The notes beneath the pieces are model-generated. The model was not told the origin of the DNA. It saw only the letters and a program-made list of their open reading frames with translations, and ran no database searches. DNA of 64,000 nt from Tethya wilhelma. Its lineage: Eukaryota; Porifera; Demospongiae; Tethyida; Tethyidae. Where the stretch lies: the NCBI GenBank assembly GCA_964030475.1, contig CAXIPT010000002.1, forward strand, positions 6,981,381-7,045,380, in the 5' to 3' direction. Positions 22,443-34,689 of the stretch are shown piece after piece. Position 1 is the first letter of the stretch. Every line of letters starts with the position of its first letter. The translations under genes were made by a program, and so were the position numbers.

Positions 22443-24085
22443 CTATCATACATATGGTAGTACGTATAGTAGGAATGGGCCACATGTCTCAGAGTCATAG
22501 ACCCAATAAGAGATTGTTTATCACCATAAAAATCTAGCAAAACAAAGTTATGCCCTCAAGCTTGCTCAAAGGCCCTTTCCAACAGATTATCAACTCCATG
22601 CAAGGCCTGAAACTCACAGAAACTTTACTGCATGGGCACTCGTAGAGAGCGCTAGTGGAAAGCCACAATAGCTAGTGCCATTTTTATTCTCCTAACGTAC
22701 GTACTTACGTACTAACTGACTTACTTGAACACTGTTTCCAGAGAACCAGAAAGTGTTGAGCCAACTTTGACAGCATTAGCTAGGTAAGTCCTTTTCAAGA
22801 AAACTACGTTCCTTAATTGATACTCGTTTTCATTAATAATATACCTATACAAAAACTAAAAAGCTTTGAAACTTAGCATATAAATTCATATACTTCAACG
22901 TAGCAATCTTTTTGTAGGAAGAGTTCAAAGGTCACTATTTATCCACATGCGCATTAGTTACTCTAGCATTATAATGTATGCAGCTGCTACTCAAGCTTTT
23001 TGCAGAAACTATATAACCATGCAGTCTCTAACAGTCTTCACACTGTAGTGTTGAAAAAAATGAATGAACAAGTAGCAAAAATTTCAAAAATAAGCAGTGT
23101 AGGAATGGACAGTGCTGTAAAAAGCATTGGAACAAGGCATGTCTCAATTTCGGGCACATGACTACTTCATTATTTTGTGTTCAAGTCTTGGCCACTATAG
23201 CTACTTTATTCCACTATTTATCTAAGTGATAAGATTGGCAGGAATTTGAACCATTAGTATGTGATACTGTTGCTGATAAATTCATCTACAGATAATTCTG
23301 GAACCATTTACGACAATAATTGAGGGATCAAAAATGAAAATGAAGTAGTCATGTGCCCAAAACTGAGACATGCCTTGTTCTTATGCTTTTTACAGCACTG
23401 CCCATTCTTACACCGCTTATTTTTTGAAATTTTACTACTTAGCTACTATACTACTATTTACTACTTGTTCATTCACTTTTTCAACACTACAGTGTGGAGA
23501 CTATCAGAGACTGGCTAGTCCCTCCAAAAGCTTGAGTAGCAGCTACAAACACTGATGTATTGTGCTGAAGGAGGCTATAATGCGCATGCGCATGCATGCA
23601 CATAATAATGCCACGTGGATATAGAATGACCTACAAAGATGGTTGCATTGTAGTACATGAATTTATAAACTAAGTTTCAAAGCTTTTTAGTTTTTGTTTA
23701 GGCTTATTTATGATCAAAACGAGTATCAAGGAATATAGTACCCATGAGAAGAACATACATTGTACTGTCAAAGTTGGCTCAACACTTTCTGGTTCTCTGG
23801 AAATCCTTTTCATATTAAGCTGGTCGGTTAGGAAATACATAAGTTAGAAGAACAAAAATGGCACTATGTGGCTTCCCATTAGTGCTCTCTATGAGTGCTG
23901 AGGAAAGTTCTTTTGAGTTTTAGGCCTTGTATGCAGTTGGTAATCTGTCAGTGAGAGACTGTGAGCAACTTTGAAGGTTTAATTTCATTTCACTAGATTT
24001 TTATAGTGACCAACATTTTGTATTGTGTCTATGAGACAGTCGGCCCATTCCTACCATACGTCCTACTGTACGTATCGTATGATAA
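22443..24085. mobile_element. Complete fold-back element: arm D, long-TIR centre, inverted arm E
   Basis: Arm D (22443-23077, plus) and arm E (23434-24085, minus) are inverted copies of about 640 bp with roughly 80% similarity by eye, enclosing the M element. Both termini read TATCATAC...GTACG inward. This is the only copy in the window with both arms, giving a palindrome of about 1.64 kb. No ORF. It lies in the likely 5' intron of the GTPase gene. Confidence 0.75.
23078..23433. mobile_element. Long-TIR MITE (family M), copy 2
   Basis: Inverted arms AATAAGCAGTGTAGGAATGG ... GCACATGACTACTTCATT and the reverse complement ending near 23433. Internal order is the same as the copy at 11303-11676. 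It forms the centre of the fold-back element. Confidence 0.85.
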
Positions 24086-24282
24086 TGCTTTCTAGTGACT
24101 TACATAAGATCAGTTGCCAGGCTCCCCCTTTTCTTATGTGTAAGGTATATACAGGAGCCTATATATAGGAATTAACGGTGCTATGCATAAGGAACAAATT
24201 AAATTTTTTCTTAGACTAACAATTTTTTTTGTATTAATTTTTCATAATTTATTATTTTTGTGCTCAGGTTTTACCAAGGGCA

Positions 24283-26567
24283 ATGTATGCTCTTTTCGTT
24301 TCACAAGAATTATCACGCGTTGGTTTAGACCACCCTACGGGTTACTGGGAAGATATATTCCGTAAAGAGCTCGGTGTGACTACAGTGAAAGGACTATCTC
24401 TGGTAGGAGGAGATGCATATCCCATTCTGGTGAAACATGTTAACCATTCCTGGGAAAAAAAGAAACTCCAGCAATTACTACACATTGAAAATAAAAATGA
24501 GAAACTCTCTTTCAAAGCTCAACGTGTGAAGCAAAAAAATAGGCTAAAGGTTCGCTATAATGAAGTGCAAAGCATACAACAAGAACTAGTAAGCCTCCAA
24601 CAAATGAAACAAGCTTTTAATGATCAAGACAAAGAAGCTGGAAAACTTTTAAGAAATGCTTGTGAGGCTATTCAAATTTCTCCATTTATATGGACTGAAG
24701 AACTTGAGTCATATGATATGCTCATCCAGAAAATTCAAGGACTACTGAATGGAGTTGATTCTTTGCTAGTGCAAATTGATTATAATGAGGACAAAAATTT
24801 GCTAATCAGTGCTAGTAATGGTTGTGCTCTACGTGGAATACTTCTTAGCAAAAACCTAGAAGATCAAGTAGCAGAGCGTGCAGACTTATTAAGAGTCCCT
24901 GATAGCATTCAACTGAGAAGTGCTGTTCATCCACAGTACAATATGAAACAACAGTTTACATGTGAAAAGGAAGAAGAGAAATATCTGAATGCACTACATG
25001 TACTTGGATACAGTGCAATAGTTCCTTCTGATTGCCATGGATATTGGGGAGTTTGCATTGACACAAGTATTGCTCTGTCAAAAAAACCTTCTGTGTCTGT
25101 GGACTCAGTTCTTTCTGGCCATGAAACATCAACTCCTTATTTCTCTACAGTGAGTTATTCCTCTATTCCATTAGCATCATTTGAGTTTTCTGATGTAGAC
25201 TTGCATTTGTCTGCTAATGCACTAAGGGATCTACAGACGGCTGAGAAAATGTTAACCTCAACTGGAGTAGACGCAAAGTTCCAAAGGACATGTGAAGAGT
25301 TTTTCCAGAAATATGGATCTCACGCTGCAAAAGGACCTTTACATTTTGGTGGAAGCTACACACTGAAGTGTTTGACTAGGGACTTTAGTTGGTCAGAATT
25401 ATTCTCCATTGAGCCGCTTCACAATGACTCTATCAGTATAAAGTTTGGTCTCAACTATGATATTGGTCCTAACAAAGGCTCCTACTCTCCAGTGGACATA
25501 ACACATATCAAAGAAAAGTATGCTCAAAAGTGTTCAAAGACCAATGAAACCCTCATGGAAATCAAAATTGAAGGAGGACCAATAAACTATTCTACAATGC
25601 CTGAGTGGAAAGCAGGCCTTGTAGCCAGCAATTGTACATGGACAGTGCTTGACCGTGGAACAATGTTAATTCCAGTGTGGGACATTCTTGAAATGAATCA
25701 CAATAAACATTTTTTACAAGTGGAAAGGTTTACTAGAGCACTTAGAGAGTCTTGGGAGAAGCTGACCAGCTTTAAATTAGAACCAAGTCCAAACTTTGTT
25801 CAAGCAGATGTATTTCAAGCAGTTCAAACCTGGAGTGAAAGTTATAATTCAACACAAATTTTAAAGCAACTTGAATTCTTGGTTCAAATTAAACAAGACT
25901 TGTTTTCTGTCTCAGTAAGCTTTGTTGCATGGCCAACATTGTATCTCTCTAATCCTTCCATTCAAAAGTTCCTAAAGTCAGTGGTAGACTGCCAGCAAGC
26001 TGAATCATCATCAAACGAAGAGGTTAAAGAACTTGTTAAGCAACTAGTTGACAAAATTGATCTCTATGTTCTAAAGGATCTGGATTTTCCACAAAGGGAT
26101 TTGGTATTTCAATGGCTCTATAGAACCAAATCTCCACTTATAGATATGAATGTATTCTTGAATTTACAACAACTTCTAAAACTAGCATTGGAGAAAATGA
26201 AAGAAAGCCATGGCAATCCAAAGCGAGTGCTGTCTAGTATCAAACTTGAAGATACATCGATCAAGTCAAGTGTACTATCATCTCTTATATCTAGAACACT
26301 GAATCTTTTTAAACGAATCCTTAAGGAATGTGGACAAACAATGGAGAGTCTCCTTATCGATACACTTTGCTTTCCATTCCATAGTAGTTCAAATTACTAC
26401 CCAGTAGTCCTCAACACTCTTTCAGAAATAGAATTTGAGTACTTGTGTGAGCTATTTGAGAGAAATTGTGAACAATTTTTCGACATTAAGCTTCAAACAT
26501 ATGCTAAAGCACAAATTTTTTTGTTCCACTTGACCATAGAACTTTATGGGAATCAGTCCAAAATTGT
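24283..26567 (+). pseudogene. GVIN1: Duplicate 5' portion of the GVIN-like GTPase, cut by an N (probably an assembly artefact)
   Basis: Encodes residues 1-761 of the 2550-aa GTPase with no difference, then meets the N at 26568. The frame beyond the N is repeat sequence (half of an M element), not GTPase. No G-domain is included. Because flanks and UTR are equally identical and both edges coincide with Ns, I do not regard it as a second gene. If it were real, it would be a fresh palindromic partial duplication. Confidence 0.85.
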
Positions 26568-26568
26568 N
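26568..26568. other. Single N: right boundary of the inverted contig
   Basis: The identity with the GTPase gene stops at 26567. The next contig starts inside an M-family repeat. Confidence 0.85.
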
Positions 26569-26650
26569 AGTGCCGAAATTGCGACATTCCTTGTTTCATT
26601 ACTTTTTATGGCACTTCCCATTCCTACACTCATTATTTTTTATAAATTTT
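26569..26650. mobile_element. Long-TIR MITE (family M), half copy
   Basis: AGTGCCGAAATTGCGACATT ... CACTTCCCATTCCTACACTC matches the right arm of copies 1 and 2. The left arm is missing because the contig begins here. Confidence 0.7.
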
Positions 26651-27084
26651 TATTATACTTGTGAATATATACACTGCTCCATTGTTTCTCATAGGTAGTA
26701 AATGAACAAATTTTAAGTGACCTCCAGAATTTTTTCGTTGATGACAGATTGATGAGAGCACTGACGTAAGTAGATACAAAGTGGCTGATCATGGAACTAC
26801 AATCTTGTTTTGTGCATCACATATGTATACTAACATGTATACCGAAAGGCACTGCTAGCTAAGACTAGCTGCTTCGCTATTCAACACACACTCAGTTTTA
26901 ACTGTGACAAAGTATTAGCAAAATAATGAAGAGAGTGTGTTACAAAGATCTGTAATTCAATAGAGATGTGCACTTTACAAACAAGAGCCATTGTTCAAAG
27001 ACAAAGAGGTAACACTAGTACACAAAGAAGACAATCACAGGAAAACATTGTACAACTGATGGCTAATTAACATTCTTACATATA

Positions 27085-27690
27085 ACTACTAGCAACAATG
27101 ACATAATCTAGGTAATGTATACATAAATCCAAATGTAAACAAATAAAGCTTCTAATACTTTCACTCCACTTGATGTAGCTCACATATTCCAGCTCTTTCT
27201 CGCAGCTTACAGTATTGATTACAGTGCAGTCCTGTGTAATCATGTTAAGTTTGATGTTTCTACGAAACTTGTTCACAAAAAAAATGATGAAGAATGTCTG
27301 TGTTTGGCACAACCATGATACTGTGCATGGTTTCTTTGTCATAGCAATAGTTGCTTGGTTATCTTCATAGATGGTGACAGTATCACCCTTTTGCCATTTC
27401 TTTGCTCAGTTGGTTTAGCCAAATACATTCCTGAACAGCTGCTGATGATGCAATGTACTTCACTACTGCAGTTGATAATGCCACATGCTTTTGTTTTCTA
27501 CCGCTCCACAAGACTGTTCCTCCATTAAGCATAAAGATATATCCTAAAATTGTTGACTGCATAGGCTATGTCAGGTCTAGTACTCACAGCTAAGTACATG
27601 AAGCTTCTCAGTTTGTTCAACTGTCTCATCTTGATCTGTTGCTCAGCTTGGAGCAGACTGCTCCATTCTGTTCACCACACCAAACCATAT
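27085..27690 (-). mobile_element. Ty1/copia fragment (end of RT plus RNase H)
   Basis: Read on the minus strand, 27690 to 27085 gives a typical copia tail: MYLAVSTRPDIAYAVNN, then an RNase H run with LWSGRKQKHVALSTAVVKYI and SSAAVQECIWL, then degraded KGD...YE-like, DNQATIA-like and HHFFCEQVS-like pieces across several stops and frame changes. Gag, integrase and LTRs are absent here. It is a short dead fragment and the only copia-type sequence in the window. Confidence 0.75.
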
Positions 27691-28482
27691 GCATGCAGAG
27701 ATCAGCATCAATTATTGAGAGTGACTGTGGTAGTGTTTCTCATGACAGCTCTACCTAAGGGAAATGTTTCCTAATTTAACCGATTCACTGATTCTCATGC
27801 AAGTACAAATGCTGAAAGGAGATGTCGTTTTCATGTCTTGTTAGAATATCGTCATAGACACATTTAAAAGTCCTCAACAGTTATTTAAAGATAGGGTAAG
27901 GTTATAATATAATAAGGATACTAAGTGATGTATTCACCCCATTCAAAATTGATCTTGTTGTTTGTCAAGCTATCGATCTTTAGGGTGTTAGAGCCACTAC
28001 ATTAGTTCGGCAGATGGCAATGTCTATGAGGCTGTTTGAGGGAGACTTGGCTAATGCTGTTATCTGTAAACTATGATGCTAGTATTAGCAAGCATTTTGC
28101 ACTGTTTGGCAGAGTTTTGACAAATTTGAGTGTACAATTAACCTGGATTCCCTTGCTTGCCATATGTAGCTACATGCTAGGGTGAGACATAACCTTATCT
28201 ACACGCCTTTTCTAGAAATTGAAATCCTCCCTTCTGTTGTGAAGGAAGTAGCAACTGAGTATGGAATTATATTGATTTCTAATTTTATTGTTTGCATGCT
28301 TTTCAGCCCATATCATATATATAACTCAATCATGCTTACACACGTATGTAGATTCAAAAGGCTAGCTGTTCAAAAAATATAGATCTGTAATGGTCTAAGA
28401 TAGCTACATAGAGATTATGGTATGTAGTTGCTTTGAGGCTCCAACCCCATGTGATTATTTAAAGCCTACATGTCTCCATTTA

Positions 28483-28486
28483 TAGC

Positions 28487-28516
<30 letters not shown>
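28483..28516. repeat. (TC)n(AC)n microsatellite
   Basis: CT/TC run followed by ACACAC, inside the remnant region. Confidence 0.9.
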
Positions 28517-28517
<1 letters not shown>

Positions 28518-28693
28518 AGGAAAATGCCAGGGATGCAATCATCCACCTTGTGTATGAGGTATTGATTAAATGACGAACTGATTGACCAGTTTGTTAGTGG
28601 TCTCAATGGGGGAGAGTTCCTGGAAACCTTAAATGCTTTTCCAGATGTGTTTAAAGGGAGACTTGCGAGTAAGCGTGCTGATGTCATATCTTA

Positions 28694-29290
28694 AATCTTA
28701 AAATTTCTAAAAATTATTTGACTGCAAAAAAGCATGCTGTTATTCTGCTCAAACAACAGCATTTCATTGCACATCCTGAGTGGGCGGGGCATTCACGTCA
28801 CATCAAAGTACAATAAGTATCATAGTGAGTCTCAGTGATTTCATCCATCTTTATGTGTGCATGATGAAGAACTTGGAGCAACAAGGAAAATTGAATATTC
28901 CGTACTATGCGTCCTAATCAGGATGACACATGTTTTCCTATGAAAAGGATGCCATTTGGGTTGCTGGAGTATATTCAATTCTACTCCTGGAAGTAATGTA
29001 TGAAAGTCTTAAATGTTTTGATGACACATTAGTGATTCTCAAATCATATACATATATTATTAAATGTAGGTATTTTGTCCTAAAGATCATAAGGATTGGT
29101 TTCAGATGATTATGTGCTCTCTTTGGTATGAAAAATTTTTGTGGACCTGTGTGGTCTTGTGAGTCTACCAACCAGATTGAATACATGCATGTAGCTGAAG
29201 TTTAAGACCCTCTCCAGGTACATGCACTAAATATAACAGTCCATCATTAGTATTGTTTATAATACAAGTCATGCTGTATATTAGGCAAGG
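28694..29290. other. No clear gene
   Basis: AT-rich. Open frames on both strands are short and unmatched, and no splice-linked exon was found. A weak coding-like stretch near 28860-28990 has no recognisable motif. Confidence 0.4.
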
Positions 29291-30828
29291 GTGCCATTGG
29301 AGAAGAAGCCAGAGGGGGTAAATTGCAAGTGGTGTATTGGCTCTGAGATACAGGTGTACCTTTATATACAGTATAACATTGGTGTGCTTATCGTGATGAC
29401 TGCTACATTGAAAGGAGCACATGAAAAACACCCTTCGGTTAAGTGGTGGATTAAGGTAGATGGGTGTGATATTGTCAGGGGATCAGAGGAATCACTCAGA
29501 AATGAATGGAGTGGTGATGTTGACTATTGCACTGGAGAATTGCAGGAGATGTATGAGAAATATTTGGAATGCCTGAAGCGACTTCAGCCACAAACAGCTA
29601 TGTGTGCAAAGGATATGTTGAGTGTGAAGAACAGGTTGACGACATATATATAGTTGAAGACCTAACATTTGTCTCAGATATGTAATAGGTTGTGGATTGG
29701 CACATTGTCAGATACACACACACACACACACACATACAAAACCTCTCCTTATGTGTAATAGGATGTGTTTAGAAATTGCGTAAGTCCAGGTTTATGAGCT
29801 GAGTTATCCTATCATTTTTAGGACTAAAAGCAACAGCTAATGAGTATTCCAAGAAGAACCAACTCCACAAAAACAAAGCTTGACCTAGCATGGAAGTTAA
29901 GTGATTTCTCATGTTTCCAGGACACTGGACGAGTCCTGCGAATTATTTTGACAGCTAAAATTGAATTTTTTTTCAATGTCACGATGCCCATCCAATGTTT
30001 CACTCTTTGAACAGTTCAGACGACTATCTAAAGACTAATTGTAAAGGTTTGGATATTGAGTGTTTCATTTTTGTTTATCTATGACTTAGTGTGTCTCACA
30101 GCATAATATTATGTGTTTATGTGATATATACAGGGGTATACGGACATCGATGAACAGCTGCCACCCACATATTGGTTGTATGATCAGTACAGAATCATGT
30201 TTGAGTAAACCTTATGCTCCACCAGTTCAATTGTTGTCCTACACAAGCATGTCTGTGAGAGAATTGAGACAGATCAACAACATTGTGTAGTAACTGGTAT
30301 GCATGTGTTCTATTTACTTTTCATATAATGATCTTGCTTTATAACCAAAGGGTTCGTTTCCAATGGAGAATTCAATTCTATGAGAGTCAAAGCGTACACT
30401 CGACCTCTATTTGTTGTGTAAATCAAGACTCCAGGAAGAAATACTCAAAGATGTCTATAAGACTTCCATGCTTGAGATGCTAAGTTGCATGTTCCTACAT
30501 ATTCAGCCTTATTTTTGTAAAAACGGGCATGTGTTTTTAGTAGAATCACCTGATGGGTTATTAGCTAAACGAGCTAATCCTGCAGTTACTGACACTGTGC
30601 TTAGAAGTATTCATAGTTGGGGTGTCTCACAACAGGACTGGCTGGGAAGGCTTCGTCTTCAAATGGTTCCAACAGAATATGCTCCTCATTCTTGGATAGG
30701 TATGAAAGTTGAATAATAACAAGTAATGAGTATTATATTATTGTTGTTTTTGTATAGATGGAGCAGAAGAAACTGAAGAAGAAATGCTATGTTCCCGAGG
30801 AGCATCCTATAGCAAGCACGGAGTTTAA
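29291..30828 (+). pseudogene. Broken multi-exon gene, unrecognised repeated sponge-type family
   Basis: Pieces run in one orientation. 29291-29653 contains KHPSVKWWIKVDGCDIVRG and NEWSGDVDYCTGEL. About 30190-30290 contains KPYAPPVQLLSYTSMSVREL. About 30352-30420 contains FVSNGEFNSMRVKAYTRPL. A better block at about 30384-30703 holds RLQEEILKDVYKTS and SHSW-type residues near LGRLRLQMVPTEYAPHSW. It joins by a good donor/acceptor to a terminal exon at 30758-30828 (DGAEETEEEMLCSRGASYSK..., TAA). Stops and frame changes separate the earlier blocks, so this is a remnant or a very divergent gene. I do not recognise the family. Confidence 0.45.
29713..29735. repeat. (AC)n microsatellite
   Basis: ACACAC run inside an intron-like stretch. 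Confidence 0.85.
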
Positions 30829-30951
30829 TGAGAGAGAGGACTCTTCGCTCGTGTTCTTAAGGTTCAGAATTTGTACAGTGTCATGTATACTGAGTACAAC
30901 TAAAGGAATAATATGATCAATACAGAGGATGGCTAAGAGCACCTGACTCGA

Positions 30952-31625
30952 AGGTCCTCAGGTGCATTAAGGACCGGGTCCAGCTAATTAAGTGTAAAAA
31001 TTATGCAAGCTAGTTATATCTTACAAATTATGTGTAGTAAGTATTACTATGAAAACACATACATTTCCACGCTTATCCTGAACACGCTCATAAAATTTGT
31101 AGGTCATGTGACAAATACTGTATGAATAATTTGAAGTTTTCAATTACTCATGAATAATTAATAATGCGGCAGTTAAATACTGTTGCTATGGCAACCAAAA
31201 TTTGTCACAGGGTTCGTCTAACTCTGAAGTATCCTGAACTGCCCGGCTCCAGTGCATTACATTTGTTGTGGTCAAAATACTGTGTTTCCGACTGGTGTGC
31301 TTTATTTGGAAAATCCATTGTAATTCTATGCAGCTGCACTTAATGCACACAAGCTGGGCAGTTCTAGGTACCCCATTATGAGATGATTTCAGTGACAAAA
31401 ATTGGTTGCCATAGCAACATTAGTGAACTGCCGCCTATTCATAAGAAACTAATTATGCAAAAACTTATGTGACATAATTGATTAAACCTACATTGTCTAA
31501 TTAGGATATACTATCTATATCTCCATTTTTATTCTCATATCTTGTATATTCTGAAAGTTATAACCTTTCGAATAATGTGTACCTAATTAAGGAAAGTACA
31601 TGGGCCAATACACCTGAGTCCCAAA
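30952..31625. mobile_element. Large imperfect palindrome (MITE-like)
   Basis: Outer ends are similar in inverse (CTCAGGTGCATTAAGG... versus ...CCAATACACCTGAG). Inner arms are much stronger: GCGGCAGTTAAATACTGTTG with CTATGGCAACC at about 31160-31200 matches GGTTGCCATAGCAAC...GAACTGCCGCC at about 31405-31435. No coding. It separates the remnant ending at 30828 from the next remnant. No clear target duplication. Confidence 0.55.
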
Positions 31626-31629
31626 CAAC

Positions 31630-31935
31630 TGAAGCTAGAAAGATTTACCGAGGCACTCTATGATAAAGCATCAGGTCTCACCTTTCCAGCTGGGCCAACG
31701 TAAACAATCTGTTCGTGATGCAGAAAATTTCTTCTCAGAAGGTGTAGAGCAATTTATGAAGTGTACTCATATGAAGAAAGGTTCATCAGATGTGTAAGAA
31801 ATGGAGAAGAGCTACTGATGAACGTGGTCTGTCTTCGTTGCAGAGAAGTAAATTTAATTATCAACTACACAATCACATGCTTGATGCCTTGACATTAAGA
31901 ATCATACGACTTCAGCTTGCAGTTGTGTGTGTGTG

Positions 31936-31976
<41 letters not shown>

Positions 31977-32560
31977 ATGTGTGTGCGTGCGTGCGTGAGA
32001 GAGCCCCATACAGACAAGGGTACCAATGATGAGATAGTAGAGAGACTTATAGCTCCAGAAGTTGAGGATAAGAATATTGAATGCAATTTGGAAGTGCATT
32101 AGAGAAAGTAGAATTATTAGCGTGTATTTGTTCTGCTGAAATAGCAGCAGGTATATGTATGTGCGTAATAAACATTTTAAAACATACATGCACATTATTT
32201 GTTAACAACCCTATCAATGTCCTTGGATTTACACGAGAAACAGTGAACCTAACTACAGGTATTGGGGGGAAAGCATTAAATGGAAGTGCAGACAAAAGTT
32301 TGTAACAAACCCCTGTGCTGGGACAACAGATGATGTGGAGTGCATGTTTCCATCTTAAAAGTTATATTGGCAAGCATTCTACACTTAGGGAGGTCAGGTA
32401 CACTTGGAGGAAAGTGCATGCATGTGCACAGAATTTTCCAAACATCTAGATCTGCAACTGGGGTTTTTATTATCACACGACCGCTTCATAGGAGAACGTC
32501 GTGACTGACAAAAAGCCACCAAAGGTAAACACCCAGAAGAAGAGAGCAACCATCAAACCT
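31630..32560 (+). pseudogene. Second decayed coding block, possibly transposase-derived
   Basis: Readable pieces with frame changes: ALYDKASGLTFPAGPT, SVRDAENFFSEGVEQFMKC, CKKWRRATDERGLSSLQRSK (near 31790-31850), NVLGFTRETVNLTTGI (near 32215-32265) and TTDDVECMF (near 32320). The last two are spaced somewhat like the C-terminal region of P-element/THAP9-type transposases (a short Gly-Phe helix, then an Asp-x-x-Glu segment), but this is speculation. Stops, a GT-repeat expansion and frame changes show the copy is dead. Confidence 0.4.
31923..31994. repeat. (GT)n microsatellite within the remnant
   Basis: About 70 bases of GTGTGT with GCATGT interruptions. It explains the Val/Cys and His/Thr repeat ORFs on both strands. 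Confidence 0.9.
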
Positions 32561-32569
32561 GGTGTATGG

Positions 32570-33740
32570 TTTAGCTACGTTTCATTATACAACCTGGTGC
32601 TCAATCCATTCTCGTCAAATACCACAATATCGCCCTAGATACCCCACCCCCACCTGGTACTAGTTCACATCTAAGTGACCACACATATTTTAATTGACAA
32701 TATTCCCTGTATGGTAGTTACTATTTACCTCTTTCTCTTTCTAATGAGCCCAAAAACACGGCCTAAAACCATCGCTTAAGTGACAAACACAAACATGCCA
32801 AACTTCCAATTTTTGGTAGATGGCAGAAGTAAAGATATATCCAAACTTAGAAAATATTTCAAAAAAAATTCTTAAAAAGTCAGTAGAGATCATGCATCAA
32901 ACCATGGACCATGCAGTCCACAGCACTGCTTACTACCTATCTATCCCACCAGGCTGTTCCTGCCAGCTTTCCCTTTTTTGCCTTACTTTAATGCAATTTC
33001 TAACAATAATAATATATTGCACTAGCCTTGCCCCAGCCCTAGCACTACCCCTAGCCCTAGCCTAGTAGACTAGCCTAAGCACAAGTTGCTTCGTAAAATC
33101 CATATATTAGATATATAAATCCATATATTCATATACTAGTTATGAATATGCTAATTAGGATACTACTTTACCTCTGCCATCAACCAAATTTTCTCCGTCT
33201 TCTTCTTATTCTTCTATCTTGGCTCAACTTTTCTCTGAGACTATTCACTTTCAGAAGCTGATTCTTGAACGAACGAACTTCGTTTCTTCCAAGACAGTCG
33301 CTTTTGCCATCGGTTTTTAGCGCCTCTCATTGAGTAGCTAGATACAAGGCGAAAAGTGCCTTCTCCATATGGCCGCCATTAATTTGCTTCTAGAAAATTT
33401 GAATTGACAACCCTTTCCACACACAAAAGTGTGCGTTATTTGGAATTCAAATGCAAGTCGCCTAGCACCTGGAACTGTTTTGTGATACCTGGTTGCTCTT
33501 CTTAAGAGATGAATCAAGACTTTGATTATCATAACATATAGAAAGGCAAGTAAATCTTATGATACAGCTCCTGCCTCCAAATGACTGAGATGTGGAGATG
33601 TGTTTCACTTCAGTATCAAGCAGGCTACACAACCTTACTCAGCAGCCCGGCCACAGTCTGGCTTGCCAGACTACTAGCTCAGTAGCTAGCTACACACACC
33701 AACTCAAATGTTATTTGTAGAATTATATGGAAAAATGAGA
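32570..33740. other. No gene seen
   Basis: AT-rich sequence. At about 33035-33065 there is a short (CCCTAG)n-like run, inversely related to the (GGGCTA)n run at about 42368-42387; neither is the animal telomere unit. Two short open frames have no domain. Confidence 0.4.
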
Positions 33741-33749
33741 ACAAACATA

Positions 33750-33990
33750 AAAAAAAACATTGGAAATGTAACAGGAATGGCTAAATCGTAAAAAGAACGC
33801 AAACAAGATGGAATGGCTGTTATACTGTGTAAGGAATTCTTCCTGTGGGCAAAATGAGAGACTCAATAAGGGGATTGTTAAGTGCACAGGAAGAATTCTG
33901 CACACACTCTAACAGCCATTCCATCTTGTTTGCGTTCTTTTTACGATTTAGCCATTCCTGTGTCTCATTACATTTCCAATGTTTTTTTTT
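33750..33990. mobile_element. Inverted-repeat MITE (family Q), copy 1
   Basis: Long arms: ACATTGGAAATGTAAC...GGAATGGCTAAATCGTAAAAAG...GCAAACAAGATGGAATGGCTG on the left and its reverse complement ending CATTTCCAATGT on the right. The loop is about 70 bases. A related copy is at 35415-35670 and a fragment at about 35775-35820. Confidence 0.8.
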
Positions 33991-34049
33991 TACTTGTATA
34001 GGTCTTATTTCTGATACCTCATCCATGGCATTCATAATGTTGAACATAA

Positions 34050-34685
34050 GAATAAAAGTTAGTGTAAATGGTTGAGTTTCAAATTAATGTTTATCTTGTA
34101 CTAGCATGACGGATAACACTATCAAACCATTTCTGCCTCTTTGTGATGTTATTCCTGCAAAGAATCCAGGGGCACCAGATCTTCTCTAATCTGCTATATA
34201 ATTGACCCAGGCAAACTTGACTGACAACATTTGTCCAGAATCAATTGCTGAGTGTACTTCTTCAAGGATTTCACTGACTATGTAACCAATTGTACGACGT
34301 TTCTCCCCTATTTGACAAACAAACGCCAGTGCTCTTTGGCTATCTGGATTGGTTGTTTCATGTAGAAACACTATGTCTACTTGCTATAATGTCACGAGCC
34401 ATTTGTGATCTTGGTAGTGGCATTTAGTGGCCCTATACACCTTAAAATGTGACATAGTGCACTAATGCACAAATTACTGGACTGTGACCTGGAACACTGT
34501 TGTATTAACTGTAGTGTCTGACTCTTAATATTGTAGTCTTGTAATCATGTGAAATACTGCGCATGTGCATATTGTGTTGCCTAATGTAAAAAAGTTTTGT
34601 GAGCTCTGTTACAGTGGAGGATCCTGGCGACAGCTATTGAGACATAGAGTCTATCAAACTAGATGCTAAGTAGAGTAGATACTTT
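34050..34685. other. No gene recognised between the Q-family MITE and the RT fragment
   Basis: No splice-consistent exon. TGTAGTCTTGTAATCATGTG near 34530 could be a decayed LTR-like start but nothing pairs with it. Confidence 0.35.
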
Positions 34686-34689
34686 TTCT

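Larger units (their letters stand above)
26695..28693 (+). pseudogene. Scattered coding remnants, family not recognised
   Basis: Exon-like pieces on the plus strand: 26695-26765 with AG/GT borders (VVNEQILSDLQNFFVDD...), a block near 27984-28070 (VRATTLVRQMAMSMRLFEGD), and a block near 28565-28693 (NDELIDQFVSGLNGGEF, then AFPDVFKGRLASKRAD). Phases do not chain cleanly and stops intervene, so this looks like a decayed gene. The last block faintly recalls HECT-type domains in sponge genes, but I cannot support that. A copia fragment on the other strand lies between the pieces. Confidence 0.3.

Noticed and set aside
24283..26664. 793-codon ORF as a second GTPase gene
   Set aside because: Residues 1-761 are identical to the main gene, the rest is read through an N into a repeat, and both edges match contig joins.
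31790..32195. Val/Cys- and His/Thr-rich ORFs on both strands
   Set aside because: Produced by the GT microsatellite.
33035..33065. Interstitial telomere repeat
   Set aside because: The unit is CCCTAG/GGGCTA-like and short, not TTAGGG.
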